Positions 15,892-25,722 of a stretch of 64,000 bases of DNA are shown piece by piece. The translations under genes were made by a program, and so were the position numbers. This DNA is from JBBQLG01 sp964251665 (GTDB lineage Bacteria; Bacteroidota; Bacteroidia; Cytophagales; Spirosomataceae): positions 1-64,000 of the forward strand of contig CAXUKO010000012.1 in assembly GCA_964251665.1 (NCBI GenBank). Reading direction: 5' to 3'. Numbering within the stretch: the stretch's first letter is position 1; each line of letters begins with the position of its first letter. A model generated the notes under the pieces. That model did no database searches, was not told the origin of the DNA, and was given only the letters and a program-made list of their open reading frames with translations.

Positions 15892-16953
15892 ATGAAAAAC
15901 TATACGCTTCGTCGGTTATCAAATCAACCCATTCTGACCACGGCTGATGTTAAACCAGCCATTAACGGATTTCAGGTGTTGGGCGCGTTTAATCCGGCGG
16001 TTTGCCGGGTAGGCGACGAATTTATTATGCTGCTCCGCGTGGCTGAAGCCCCCATTGCTGAACCGGGCTGGCTGTCCATTCCCCTCCTTGTTGACGTTGA
16101 TGGCGTTCCGGAATTAACTATAAAACGATTTCGGGAGCCGACCGCCCCTTACGATCCGCGCGTCGTGACACTCGACGGTATCACCTACCTGACCTCGCTG
16201 AGCCACCTCCGGCTGGCCCGCAGCCGCGATGGTATTCAGTTTACCATTGACCGGAAACCATTTCTGTTTCCAGCCCGCATGGATGAATCGTACGGGATTG
16301 AGGATGCCCGCATCACCTTTATGGAAGGCCACTACTGGATCACCTACACGGCTGTTTCGGAGCATGGCCCGGGTGTTGGCCTTGCCGTCACTACCGACTT
16401 TACTACCGTCGAGCGGGTGGGGATGATTTTACCGCCCCCTAACAAAGATGTGTGTCTGTTTCCCGAAAAAATCAACGGAAAATACATGCTTCTGCACCGG
16501 CCAATGGTGTCGGAGATCGGCAAACCGTCCATCTGGCTGGCCGACTCCATTGATGGCGTTCACTGGGGCAATCACCGATTTTTATTCGGCGGGCGCGGGC
16601 AAATCGACCCCCGGTCAACCCTTTCCGGTTTCGGCTGGGAAGGTCAGAAAATCGGCGCCGGACCGGAACCGCTGCTCACCGATGAAGGCTGGTTAGTGTT
16701 ATACCACGGTGCCAACGCCCGGCACGAATACGCTCTGGCGCTCGCTTTATTAGATAAATCCAACCCATCGAAGGTGCTGGCCCGCTCTGATGTACCGCTG
16801 CTCATTCCTGAATTAGCATGGGAGCGGGATGGCTTTTTCCCTAATGTCGTCTTCTCGAACGGCTGGATTCAATGGCCTGATACGGGTAAGATCTGGGTTT
16901 ATTATGGTGCAGCCGATTCGGGCGTTGGCCTTGCAGAACTGGTGCAGTCGTGA
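15892..16953 (+). CDS. Glycoside hydrolase family 130 protein (mannoside phosphorylase-like)
   Basis: A 353-residue five-bladed propeller-type enzyme. The core GH130 segment SYGIEDARITFMEGHYWITY contains the expected general acid D138. Other family features are FNPAVCRVGDEFIMLLRVAE near the N terminus, DPRV, FPEKINGKYMLLHRP and GAGPEPLLTDEGWLVLYHG. GH130 enzymes phosphorolyse or hydrolyse beta-mannosides, and Bacteroidota members act on N-glycan or beta-mannan oligosaccharides. The motif is EDAR rather than the commoner EDPR, so the exact specificity is open. No signal peptide is present, which fits cytoplasmic phosphorylases. The ABC exporter genes follow after 54 bp, without an obvious functional link. 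Confidence 0.9.
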   Translation: MKNYTLRRLSNQPILTTADVKPAINGFQVLGAFNPAVCRVGDEFIMLLRVAEAPIAEPGWLSIPLLVDVDGVPELTIKRFREPTAPYDPRVVTLDGITYLTSLSHLRLARSRDGIQFTIDRKPFLFPARMDESYGIEDARITFMEGHYWITYTAVSEHGPGVGLAVTTDFTTVERVGMILPPPNKDVCLFPEKINGKYMLLHRPMVSEIGKPSIWLADSIDGVHWGNHRFLFGGRGQIDPRSTLSGFGWEGQKIGAGPEPLLTDEGWLVLYHGANARHEYALALALLDKSNPSKVLARSDVPLLIPELAWERDGFFPNVVFSNGWIQWPDTGKIWVYYGAADSGVGLAELVQS

Positions 16954-17007
16954 CCCAGGTTTAACCTCCTGTTTTTGAAACACCTGAGCAGTGGCTATCT
17001 TACGGCT

Positions 17008-17907
17008 ATGCTTCAGATTCAGAACCTGACCAAAACATACGCCGGCCAACGCGGGACCGCTCCGGTTCAGGCACTCAACGGTGTTGACCTGACCATTAGT
17101 CCCGGCCTGTTCGGGTTACTGGGTCAGAACGGAGCGGGTAAGTCGTCGCTGATGCGTACCATCGCCACTCTTCAACCAGCCGACAGTGGTTCCATCTTTT
17201 TCAACGATATTGATGTGCTAACCCAGCCCGACGAACTTCGCCGGGTGCTGGGGTATCTGCCTCAGGAATTCGGCGTCTATCCAACCGTGACAGCTGAAGA
17301 ACTGCTGACTCATATTGCCGATATGAAGGGTATCAGCAATCGCGCTGAACGCCGGGAAAGCGTTGATGAGATGCTACAGCGGGTCAATTTATGGGAGGTT
17401 CGCCGTAAATTACTGAGTACCTATTCGGGCGGGATGCGGCAGCGGTTCGGCATTGCACAGGCGCTGATTGGCGACCCGCAACTCATTATCGTAGATGAAC
17501 CAACAGCGGGTCTTGATCCAACCGAGCGCAATCGGTTTTACAACCTACTGGCACAGATTGGCGGGCAAATTGTGGTATTGCTGTCAACGCATGTAGTCGA
17601 AGACGTGAGTACGCTCTGCCATCAGATTGCAATTATGGGACAGGGACATGTCCTGAAGACCGGCTCTCCGGCCCAACTAACGGCAGAACTGGCCGGGCGT
17701 TTGTGGGAACTACCCATTGCGGCATCGGAGCTGGCGAGTTTCCAGAATCGGTTCAACGTTGTGGCGAGCCGGTTTCTGGCGGGGCAGATGCACATAACCG
17801 TCGTGGCCGATGAGCAACCCCAGCGTCAGTTCCGGGCAAAAATACCGGTGCTGGAAGACGCTTATTTCACCACGTTATCGGCGCAGGCCCGCCCGCAGTC
17901 TATATGA
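17008..17907 (+). CDS. ABC transporter ATP-binding protein
   Basis: About 299 residues. Walker A is GQNGAGKSS with K45, the signature is YSGGMRQRFG, Walker B is LIIVDEPTAGLDP, and the H-loop is STHVVED. The profile is CcmA/NatA-like, that is, the ATPase of ABC-2 type exporters. ATG at 17008 (MLQIQNLTKTYAG) is chosen over an upstream TTG because it matches the canonical start of this domain. The last ~80 residues form the C-terminal accessory region. The stop overlaps the permease start by 4 bp (ATGA), so the two proteins are translationally coupled and form one transporter. Substrate unknown. Confidence 0.95.
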   Translation: MLQIQNLTKTYAGQRGTAPVQALNGVDLTISPGLFGLLGQNGAGKSSLMRTIATLQPADSGSIFFNDIDVLTQPDELRRVLGYLPQEFGVYPTVTAEELLTHIADMKGISNRAERRESVDEMLQRVNLWEVRRKLLSTYSGGMRQRFGIAQALIGDPQLIIVDEPTAGLDPTERNRFYNLLAQIGGQIVVLLSTHVVEDVSTLCHQIAIMGQGHVLKTGSPAQLTAELAGRLWELPIAASELASFQNRFNVVASRFLAGQMHITVVADEQPQRQFRAKIPVLEDAYFTTLSAQARPQSI

Positions 17908-20714
17908 AAAGCCTGCTGATTGTCGCGCGTTTCGAGTGGGAGTATCACCGGTACCGCCCCGCAACGTATCTGTTCGCCAGCCTGATTTTCGGGCAGGGGT
18001 TCTGGCAGGCAGGTAATGTGGCGCAACGCTACCCCGGCAGCTCCGCTAACGCCGGTATGTACTTTGCGTTAGCGTCGCTTGGTGTCGGATCGGCTCTGGT
18101 ACTGGTGTTGCTGGCGGGGCAGTCACTCACTAAAGATCGTGAGTTTCGGACGGCTCCTTACCTCTACACGCTGCCCGTTACCAGCCGCTCCTACATGGCC
18201 GGGCGGTTTCTGGGTACGCTATTACTCGCATTAGGCCTGTCCTTTTTTCAGCCACTTGGTGCGTTAACCGCTCTGTTCTGTCAGAACCCGGTGGCCCCGC
18301 TACCGATACTGGCGCTGCTCGATGGTTTTATCCGATTGACTATCGAAAACGCATTTATCGTGACCAGCCTTGCCTTTTCGCTGACCGTGCTGATGCATGG
18401 CATCCGGGGCGCCTATGTATCCCTGTTTCTGGTAGTATTGTATTTTCTGCTCACTGAAACCCAATCGGCCAGCTTGGCGGATTCTGATCTTTGGCAGTTA
18501 CTCGACCCGTTCGGGGTGGGTATGGTTCGGGAGTCGATTGAGGCCATGCCTACTACCGGCAACCTGGGCGCGTTGCTGATTTTTTCGGACATCCTCCTCA
18601 TTAACCGGCTACTCTGGCTCGGCCTGTCGGTGGGGTTACTGGCGCAAGCCGAAGCCGCTTTTTCGTTTCAGGAATTTGGCCAACCCGCGTCAATTAATCG
18701 CCGGTCGGTACCAACAGCCACGAACAGGCCGGTTCAGACTAAGCCGTTGTCCATTCATCGGTCGTTTGGTCGATGGTCTCGGGTGAAATTACTCATCCGG
18801 TTAGCCCGGCTGAATTTTCTGACGGTGGTACGGCAGCCTCTTTTTCAGATAACGACCGGTTTACTCATTTTGCTGACGGTTATACTCGCAACTGCTTTCG
18901 GGCAAAATGGCAACTTCCCTCAACTGCCCCTGACGGCATCCATGACGGCACTGCGGTTACCGATGGGCGTTTTTATCAGTCTGTTTCTGCTCGTAATGAC
19001 GGGTGAACTACTGTTTCAGGAGCGAACTGTCGGCTTCTGGGCCATCGTAGACACCCTGCCTCAACCGGCTGTTGTTGGTATTGCAGCCAAATTGCTGGCG
19101 CTCAGCGGGCTGGCCTTGTTGCTGACAATCACGTTGTTTCTAACCGGCATTGCCATTCAGTTAAGTGCAGGCTTTTACGATATTGACTGGTCACTCTACA
19201 CTTTAGATTTAGCGATGGACGGGTTTCTGCGCTACTGTCAGCTCATTGCGCTGGGTGCTTTTGTGGCATCCGTAATTAACAACCGAATCATAAGCCACGT
19301 GATCACACTGCTGGGTGTTGGGCTACTTTGGGCGATGTACCAGTTCGGACCGGTCGGGATTAGGCCCTGGCTGTACAGCTTCCTGCCCGGCTCGGATCAA
19401 TACTCCGTGCTGAGTGGCTACGGTGTCAATAACCACATCCGGCTCGTAACGCATCTCCAGTGGTGGGGACTGGCAGGGCTCCTCGCCATTGGTGCTGTAA
19501 TGTTCTGGAATCGTGGTATACCGGTTCGTTTAGGGGATCGACTGCGGGCGGAACGGCAACGGATTAGTTGGCCCTATGGATTGGCAATGCTGGTCTTTGC
19601 CACCTGGTTCGGCGTAGGGTTGTGGTATGTTCAACGCCAAATAAAACAACCTGGGGCAACAGCATCTACCCCTATTCAGCGCGCTACCCGGTCTGCTTCG
19701 TTAATGTCCATGTCAGGTAAACCAATTAACATCCGTGTCGAGTATCACGACAGGTATCAGGTAGAGCATATCCTGAATGCGGCCAAACGGGCACTACAAC
19801 GGGGTGAGCACCTCTTTGGCCCCTATCTGCAGTCCAGTTTGCAAATTATCGAAGTGCCGCATAGTCTGGCTCCCGTTCGGTCAGCACCGGGAAGGGTGTT
19901 GCTATCCGAAAAAGAAGGCTGGGCGGCCGATAACCGAGATCCATCGATGTTGGATTACCTTGATTACCTGATCGCACGCGAAGTATTCAACCAGTGGTTG
20001 ACGCACCAAATGCACCCCATTCGGCAGGCCGGTGACGGATTTCTGCGCCGGAGTTTAGCCGATTATTTAGCCCTCTGCCTCATTGGCGAACAGTACGGAC
20101 AGGAGCGGCTCAAACAACGGCTGTCCCAGCGTGCTACTTTATACGCAATGAGCCGTCACCGCACGCCCGGACCAGAACGCACCCTGCTACAATCGAGCGG
20201 CAACGATGGACTGGAACGCGGCCGGGCGGCTCTCATGCTCAGTAGTATCGGGCAGGTTTGGGGCGACAGGGCACTAAGCCAGACCATCGGGCAATTTTAT
20301 CGGCTCGCCGTTCAGCAACCGACCTCGGTAACAGCGACTCGTTTTGCCGCCCATCTGCACGACCATCTCCCCGATTCGCTCCGCTACCTGACTACCTACC
20401 TCTCCGACCGTTGGTGGTTCAATCTTCGTATTGGGCGAATTGCCAACCTGCCCAATGGTCTGTCCGTTGAGGTTTTCCCCGAAAAATGGCGCGACGACAA
20501 CGTCGGCCATCGGCAGACACTCCCCATTAATGACCTGATTCCACTTACTATTCTGGATCACGAAGGGCGAGCGATTTATAATACCCTGATCAGGCCCGAA
20601 CCGGATGAGCGTTGGATACGTTTGCCCGCCCTTCCCAACGCAGCCACCGTACAAATCGATCCGCTGGGAACATGGCCTGAGACGGTGAAACACGATAATC
20701 GCAAAATCTTCTGA
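17904..20714 (+). CDS. ABC-2 permease fused to a degenerate M1-peptidase-like domain
   Basis: A 936-residue inner-membrane protein. About residues 1-560 hold two sets of roughly six hydrophobic segments with the ABC-2 permease loop SLTKDREFRTAPYLYTLPVT. A further helix lies near 550-570. The soluble C-terminal third resembles the M1 aminopeptidase module found on related Bacteroidota permeases. Where M1 enzymes carry the zinc motif HExxH, this protein reads REVFN (692-696), followed by QWLTH and the recognisable downstream helix RRSLADYLALCLIGE (where active enzymes have NEGFAEY). Both zinc histidines are lost, so the domain is probably non-catalytic. Coupled by a 4-bp overlap to the ATPase gene. 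Confidence 0.85.
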   Translation: MKSLLIVARFEWEYHRYRPATYLFASLIFGQGFWQAGNVAQRYPGSSANAGMYFALASLGVGSALVLVLLAGQSLTKDREFRTAPYLYTLPVTSRSYMAGRFLGTLLLALGLSFFQPLGALTALFCQNPVAPLPILALLDGFIRLTIENAFIVTSLAFSLTVLMHGIRGAYVSLFLVVLYFLLTETQSASLADSDLWQLLDPFGVGMVRESIEAMPTTGNLGALLIFSDILLINRLLWLGLSVGLLAQAEAAFSFQEFGQPASINRRSVPTATNRPVQTKPLSIHRSFGRWSRVKLLIRLARLNFLTVVRQPLFQITTGLLILLTVILATAFGQNGNFPQLPLTASMTALRLPMGVFISLFLLVMTGELLFQERTVGFWAIVDTLPQPAVVGIAAKLLALSGLALLLTITLFLTGIAIQLSAGFYDIDWSLYTLDLAMDGFLRYCQLIALGAFVASVINNRIISHVITLLGVGLLWAMYQFGPVGIRPWLYSFLPGSDQYSVLSGYGVNNHIRLVTHLQWWGLAGLLAIGAVMFWNRGIPVRLGDRLRAERQRISWPYGLAMLVFATWFGVGLWYVQRQIKQPGATASTPIQRATRSASLMSMSGKPINIRVEYHDRYQVEHILNAAKRALQRGEHLFGPYLQSSLQIIEVPHSLAPVRSAPGRVLLSEKEGWAADNRDPSMLDYLDYLIAREVFNQWLTHQMHPIRQAGDGFLRRSLADYLALCLIGEQYGQERLKQRLSQRATLYAMSRHRTPGPERTLLQSSGNDGLERGRAALMLSSIGQVWGDRALSQTIGQFYRLAVQQPTSVTATRFAAHLHDHLPDSLRYLTTYLSDRWWFNLRIGRIANLPNGLSVEVFPEKWRDDNVGHRQTLPINDLIPLTILDHEGRAIYNTLIRPEPDERWIRLPALPNAATVQIDPLGTWPETVKHDNRKIF

Positions 20715-20775
20715 CGGTTTTCCGGTGCTTAGACCGTGTTTGTGCGTACATTGGTTTATACAACCAACGTATCTT

Positions 20776-23733
20776 ATGAGGCTTTTTACTCTGCTCTATT
20801 GCCTGTTACTCTCTGTTACGCTTTTTGCCCAAACCGGAACTCTGGCTAAACGCCCCCTCTCCCACGCTGATTATGACCGCTGGCAAAGCGTCCGCTCCGA
20901 AAAAATCTCCGACGATGGCCGCTGGATCGCTTACCAGATTGACCCGCAGGAAGGCGATGGACTACTGGAAATTAGACGTGCCGACGGTAGTAAAATAACC
21001 CGTTTTCCGCGCGGCTACATGGCTCAGTTCACGGCGGATAATCAGTATCTGGTGATGCGGCTAAAAGTACCCTTTGCCGATACGCACAAAGCGAAGTTGA
21101 AAAAGACGAAGCCTGAGCAGATGCCCAAAGACAGTCTGCTGGCGCTGAATCTGGCAACAGGCCAGACCACCAAACTGTCGAATGTAAAGTCATTCATGCT
21201 GGGGAAAGAAGGTGGTTCGTGGGTAGCCGTCACGCAAGCCCATGTGCCAGATAAGGCGGCCAAAACGGTAGCGCCCGGCGTTCCGGCCGCCAGGGACACG
21301 ACAGCACCAGCGTCGGTAGCCGGATCGCTGGTCGCCGGCTCATCGGCCGCAAAAAAGATGACACCGACCAAGTCAAAAAGCGATGATCTCACGCTGCTGA
21401 ATCTGGTTGATGGCACACGCCGGACATTCCGTTACGTTTCCGGCGTAGCGATGTCGGCAAATGGACAAACCATTTTTTACAGTAAAGATGCTCTGAGCGA
21501 TTCGCTGAAAGCACTCGCGCCAAACGCACCCGACCGCCCCGGTGTGTACCAGTTTGACCTGGCCACGAAAGGGGAAATCATTGTCGATACCAACGGCCGG
21601 TTCAGGCAATACAAGGGATTGGCAGTGGATAAAACCGGGTCGCAACTGGCCTGGATGGCATCGGCCGACAGTACGGGTGCCGAAGCAAAAGCGTTCGCCC
21701 TTTATTACAAGAACCTCCGGCCCGCTGGCAAAACCACGGCGAAACGGACTAAAGCGACGCTGCCTGCCGTACCGTTTCAGACGCTGGCCGATACGAATTC
21801 GCTGCCGAACCACTGGTCGGTAAATGAGTTTAGCCTGCCCAAGTTTTCGGACGATGGGCAGCGACTGTATTTTTCAACATCGCCGGTAGCGCAACGAGCC
21901 CGAAAAGATACGCTCACCCCCGACGACGAAAAGGTAAAAGTTGATGTCTGGAGCTGGACCGACAGCCGCCTGCAACCGATGCAGCAAAAACGGCTGAAGC
22001 AGGAAAAAGAGCGTGGTTTTGTGGCCGTTTACGATCTCGTCAACCAGCGTCTGACCCCGTTAGCCAGCCGCGAAGTAGCCACCGTTGCCGTCGATTACAA
22101 AGCCAACCCGCGTTACCTGCTTGGTGAAAGTGACGATGCGTATCAGGTTGCCAGTTCGTGGGACCCCGGCCATACAGACCTGTACCTGATCGATACGCAA
22201 ACCGGCACGAAACAGAAAATCGCCAATAACCTGATGGCCGAAGAAACCAAACTCTCGCCCGGTGGCCGATATGCGTGCTGGTACGATCAGCGCGATTCGC
22301 TCTGGCGGGCGTATTCGGTGCAGACCCGCAAACTGGTTGACCTGACCCGTGGGTTACCGGCTAAATTTTTCGACGAGGAACACGATTCGCCCAGTTTGCC
22401 GGGAGCGTACGGAACCGCTGGCTGGACCAAGGATGATCGCTACGTCTGGCTGTACGACCGGTACGATATCTGGCAGATTGACCCTACCGGTACCGAAAAG
22501 TCGGTAAATATTACGGCAGGCTGGGGCCGCACCAACAATGTCCGGTTGCGCCGGTCAATACTCACCCCGCAGGACAGTACCATCAATCCCAATGCTGATC
22601 TGTGGCTAACGGGCTTCTGGGAAGCCGACAAACACTGGGGTATTTTGAAGGTAAAATCGCCTAATACTGCCAACCGCAGCGTGGCCGTACTGACGCAGAG
22701 TAATCACCGGTACGCAGGACTGCAAAAGGCTAAAAATGCACCAACGCTGACCTATATGCGGGGGAATTTTCAGGAGCCAAACAACCTGTTCACGACCGAT
22801 ACAACCCTTAACCAACCCGTTCAGCTGACGCGAATTAACCCGCAGCAGGACAGTGTTCGCTGGGGCAGTGTCGAACTAGTCCACTGGATGGGTACGAACG
22901 GCACCAAACTTGAAGGGCTTCTGTACAAACCCGCTGACTTCGCCGAAACGTCGGACCGCCCCAAAAAGAAGTACCCAATGCTTGTGTATTACTACGAACG
23001 CAACAGCGAAACGATGAACGATTATAAAGCACCGTCGCCGAGCCGCTCAACCATCAATATTCCGTACTGCGTTTCTAACGGCTACTTAGTGTTCGTACCG
23101 GACATTGTATACACCGTTGGTCAGCCGGGGCCAGACGCCTACGATTGTGTGGTGCCGGGCGTACTGGCTTTACTGGATAAAGGCTTTGTAGACCGTGACC
23201 GCATCGGGTTGCAGGGGCAAAGCTGGGGTGGCTACCAGACGGCTTATATGATTACGCGTACCAACCTGTTCAAGGCTGCGATGGCCGGGGCCCCCGTGGC
23301 CAATATGACCAGTGCTTACGGGGGTATCCGCTGGGGTACAGGCATGAGTCGGATGTTTCAGTACGAAAAAACGCAGAGCCGCATCGGTGGCACGCTCTGG
23401 GAAAAACCACTGAGTTACATCGAAAACTCACCCCTATTCTTCGCCAACCGCATCGAAACACCCTTGATGATGATGCACAACGACGCCGATGGTTCCGTAC
23501 CCTGGTATCAAGGCATCGAAATGTTCACGGCCCTGCGTCGGCTGAACAAACCCGTCTGGATGGTGACCTATAACGGCGAAGACCACAACCTGACCATGCG
23601 CCACAATATGAAAGACCTGAGCATCCGCATGTATCAGTTCTTCGATTATTACCTGAAAGATGCACCCATGCCCATCTGGATGAAAGAAGGCCGCACAGCG
23701 GTGGAGAAAGACCGGGGGGAAATGAAGTATTGA
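20776..23733 (+). CDS. Secreted S9-family prolyl oligopeptidase-like serine peptidase
   Basis: A large secreted peptidase of about 985 residues. ATG at 20776 gives a signal peptide (MRLFTLLYCLLLSVTLFAQ); the longer frame begins upstream on TTG-type sequence. An N-terminal beta-propeller (about 40-690) precedes an alpha/beta-hydrolase domain. The catalytic triad is visible: S816 in GLQGQSWGGYQT, D905 in NDADGSVPW, and H937 in GEDHNLTM. The domain order matches S9 enzymes such as the S9C/acylaminoacyl-peptidase types of Bacteroidota, which degrade peptides in the periplasm. An insert at about 175-215 rich in Ala, Pro and Thr looks disordered. It follows the permease gene by 61 bp but with its own leader. 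Confidence 0.94.
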   Translation: MRLFTLLYCLLLSVTLFAQTGTLAKRPLSHADYDRWQSVRSEKISDDGRWIAYQIDPQEGDGLLEIRRADGSKITRFPRGYMAQFTADNQYLVMRLKVPFADTHKAKLKKTKPEQMPKDSLLALNLATGQTTKLSNVKSFMLGKEGGSWVAVTQAHVPDKAAKTVAPGVPAARDTTAPASVAGSLVAGSSAAKKMTPTKSKSDDLTLLNLVDGTRRTFRYVSGVAMSANGQTIFYSKDALSDSLKALAPNAPDRPGVYQFDLATKGEIIVDTNGRFRQYKGLAVDKTGSQLAWMASADSTGAEAKAFALYYKNLRPAGKTTAKRTKATLPAVPFQTLADTNSLPNHWSVNEFSLPKFSDDGQRLYFSTSPVAQRARKDTLTPDDEKVKVDVWSWTDSRLQPMQQKRLKQEKERGFVAVYDLVNQRLTPLASREVATVAVDYKANPRYLLGESDDAYQVASSWDPGHTDLYLIDTQTGTKQKIANNLMAEETKLSPGGRYACWYDQRDSLWRAYSVQTRKLVDLTRGLPAKFFDEEHDSPSLPGAYGTAGWTKDDRYVWLYDRYDIWQIDPTGTEKSVNITAGWGRTNNVRLRRSILTPQDSTINPNADLWLTGFWEADKHWGILKVKSPNTANRSVAVLTQSNHRYAGLQKAKNAPTLTYMRGNFQEPNNLFTTDTTLNQPVQLTRINPQQDSVRWGSVELVHWMGTNGTKLEGLLYKPADFAETSDRPKKKYPMLVYYYERNSETMNDYKAPSPSRSTINIPYCVSNGYLVFVPDIVYTVGQPGPDAYDCVVPGVLALLDKGFVDRDRIGLQGQSWGGYQTAYMITRTNLFKAAMAGAPVANMTSAYGGIRWGTGMSRMFQYEKTQSRIGGTLWEKPLSYIENSPLFFANRIETPLMMMHNDADGSVPWYQGIEMFTALRRLNKPVWMVTYNGEDHNLTMRHNMKDLSIRMYQFFDYYLKDAPMPIWMKEGRTAVEKDRGEMKY

Positions 23734-23742
23734 GAAATCAGT

Positions 23743-23835
23743 TGGTAAGTCAGTAAGTAGTAAGTGGCTGCGCCTAAGTCAGTAAGTAGTGAGTGAGCGA
23801 CTTACTGACTTACCACTTACTGACTTACCACCTAC
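23743..23835. repeat. Intergenic palindromic repeat, family A copy 2
   Basis: GGTAAGTCAGTAAGT units flank the block TAAGTGGCTGCGCCTAAGTC, followed by the inverted units ACTTACTGACTTACC twice. The central block is the same as at 11346-11362. It fills the convergent gap between the S9 peptidase gene and the DUF1573 gene and reaches the DUF1573 stop codon. Confidence 0.88.
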
Positions 23836-24209
23836 TTCACCTCTCCTTTAAAGCTTAGTACAACAGCACCGCCTTCTGCGTTGGATTCGACGGTGACGGT
23901 CTTGTTAAAAGCCCCGATTGATGCGGCATTGAATGTAGCTTTTATCGTTCCCAACTGGCCGGGCAAAATAGCGGCCTTTGGGTAGTCGACGCCGGTACAA
24001 CCGCAGGACCCTTTGGCTGTGCTGATAATCAATGGCTGTTCGCCGGTATTCGCGAAAGCAAATTCAGCCGTAACGGGCGTTCCATGCGGAATTTTACCAA
24101 AATCATGCGTAGTCGCTGTCCAGCGAAATGTAGCCATCAGCGTGTTAGCCAAAAGCAGGGTAGCCGTCAGGAAGGACAGCAGGGCGGCAAAAAACAGAGA
24201 TCGTTTCAT
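23832..24209 (-). CDS. Exported DUF1573 protein
   Basis: A 125-residue protein with an N-terminal signal peptide (MKRSLFFAALLSFLTATLLLA). The single DUF1573 immunoglobulin-like domain shows the family hallmarks THDFGKIPHGTPV, EFAFANTGEQPLII and the redox-looking KGSCGCTGVDYPKAAI, ending in a VVLSFKGEV strand. DUF1573 proteins are abundant in the Bacteroidota envelope, and their function is not established. Its stop codon lies in the family A repeat. The gene is divergent from the histidine kinase gene at 24421, with a 211-bp gap in which I see no other gene. Confidence 0.92.
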   Translation of the reverse strand: MKRSLFFAALLSFLTATLLLANTLMATFRWTATTHDFGKIPHGTPVTAEFAFANTGEQPLIISTAKGSCGCTGVDYPKAAILPGQLGTIKATFNAASIGAFNKTVTVESNAEGGAVVLSFKGEVK

Positions 24210-24420
24210 TGGTTATCAGTTGGTTTTATTAGTGAAACTTGTGTTGAACCGGTTCGCTGGCAAAGGTATTTGGTACGCTTAAGCCGCGTTGTTAAGCAGT
24301 TCCCAACACTTGTTAATGAGTTGTTAACAGGTTGTCCACACGCCCTGATTCGGCTAACTTGCTACCCTTTATACCGGATCAAAGCCGGGCGAATCTCTTA
24401 TTAACAACTCATTTCAGTAC

Positions 24421-25722
24421 ATGTCCCGTCGATTGATCAGCGTATTGGTAGTACTCTCGGTGCTGTCAATTATTGGTATTTTGACCGTCCAGATTATCTG
24501 GGTACGCAATGCCTACGCCCTGCGCGAACGGCAGTTCCGGCAAACGGCGTTTATTGCCTTGCAGGAGGTAGCTGGCCGGGTAGCGACGCTGAATCATATC
24601 CTGTTAAACCGCTACGCCGTTACGCAGCTGGCCTCGGATTATTTCATCGTCAATACCGACTCGCCCATTGATCCGGTCACGCTGGAACACTACATTCAAA
24701 CATCGCTGCGGGCACATAACCTCATCACAGACTTTGAGTACGGCATTTATAATTGCGAAAGCAACCGGATGGTCTACGGCGCTTATGTCAGTACGCAGGC
24801 CGACAAACAGTTGCTCACGCATCAGCCTCTGCCTACCTTTCCCCGCTACACCTATTATTTCGGTATTCGGTTTCCGGGGCAGGCCGGTTTCATCCGTGAG
24901 CAATTAGACGGCTGGATTCTGTCTTCCGTAGCGGTCCTGATCGTCGTTATCTTCTTCGGCTATACACTCATGGTTGTACTTCGGCAACGGCGACTAACCG
25001 AAGTACAACGCGACTTTATCAACAGCATTACCCACGAGCTCCAGACACCGGTTTCCACCATTCGCATTGCCGCCGATGTGCTGCGCTCGGATGCTATTCT
25101 GACCCAGCCCGAGCGCCTTCGACAGTATGCCCGGGTGATTTATGAAGAGAGTGAACGCTTGCGACAACAGATTCAGAATGTGCTTCAGGTAGCCAGTGCC
25201 ACGCATGGCCGCTCCGAACAAACCCGCTTTACGCTAAACCTGACCACGGTTGACCTTCATGCGTTGCTGACCGACGTAGCTGGCACCTCTCAGGTGTCTA
25301 TCCAGACTGACTTTCGGGCCGGTTCAGCCAATGTGCAGGCCGACCGCTATCACCTCAGCAACGTGCTGCACAACCTCATTGATAATGCGTTGAAATACAC
25401 ACGCACCGAGCCCTGTATTATCATCAGTACCCGCAACGAGGGCGACGCTATCATCTGGTCAGTGCAGGACAACGGCATCGGTATAGCAGCAGAGCATCAC
25501 AAACGAATTTTCCGTCAGTTCTACCGAATTCCTGCCAATGAGTTTGCGGTAAACGGATTTGGGCTGGGTCTGTACTATGTTCAGCAGGTGGTACAGGCCC
25601 ATCGCTGGTCTATTCGCGTAACGAGTACACCGGGTCGAGGCAGCTGCTTCACAGTCTGCTGCCCGGTCGATGAAACTACTGTTCGACATCCGGCCGATGT
25701 GCTTATCAGTCCCATGATATGA
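24421..25722 (+). CDS. Two-transmembrane sensor histidine kinase
   Basis: A 433-residue kinase with TM segments at about 8-28 and 165-187 enclosing a ~135-residue periplasmic sensor. The HisKA domain carries the phospho-acceptor H205 in INSITHELQTPVSTIRIA. HATPase_c has LHNLIDNALKYT (N-box), DNGIGI, and GFGLGLYYVQQVV (G-box). The sensor holds only one cysteine near 112 and is not recognised as a known ligand-binding fold. The stop overlaps the regulator ATG by 4 bp, so kinase and regulator are coupled. No HAMP domain is evident, which is common for Bacteroidota kinases of this type. Confidence 0.95.
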   Translation: MSRRLISVLVVLSVLSIIGILTVQIIWVRNAYALRERQFRQTAFIALQEVAGRVATLNHILLNRYAVTQLASDYFIVNTDSPIDPVTLEHYIQTSLRAHNLITDFEYGIYNCESNRMVYGAYVSTQADKQLLTHQPLPTFPRYTYYFGIRFPGQAGFIREQLDGWILSSVAVLIVVIFFGYTLMVVLRQRRLTEVQRDFINSITHELQTPVSTIRIAADVLRSDAILTQPERLRQYARVIYEESERLRQQIQNVLQVASATHGRSEQTRFTLNLTTVDLHALLTDVAGTSQVSIQTDFRAGSANVQADRYHLSNVLHNLIDNALKYTRTEPCIIISTRNEGDAIIWSVQDNGIGIAAEHHKRIFRQFYRIPANEFAVNGFGLGLYYVQQVVQAHRWSIRVTSTPGRGSCFTVCCPVDETTVRHPADVLISPMI

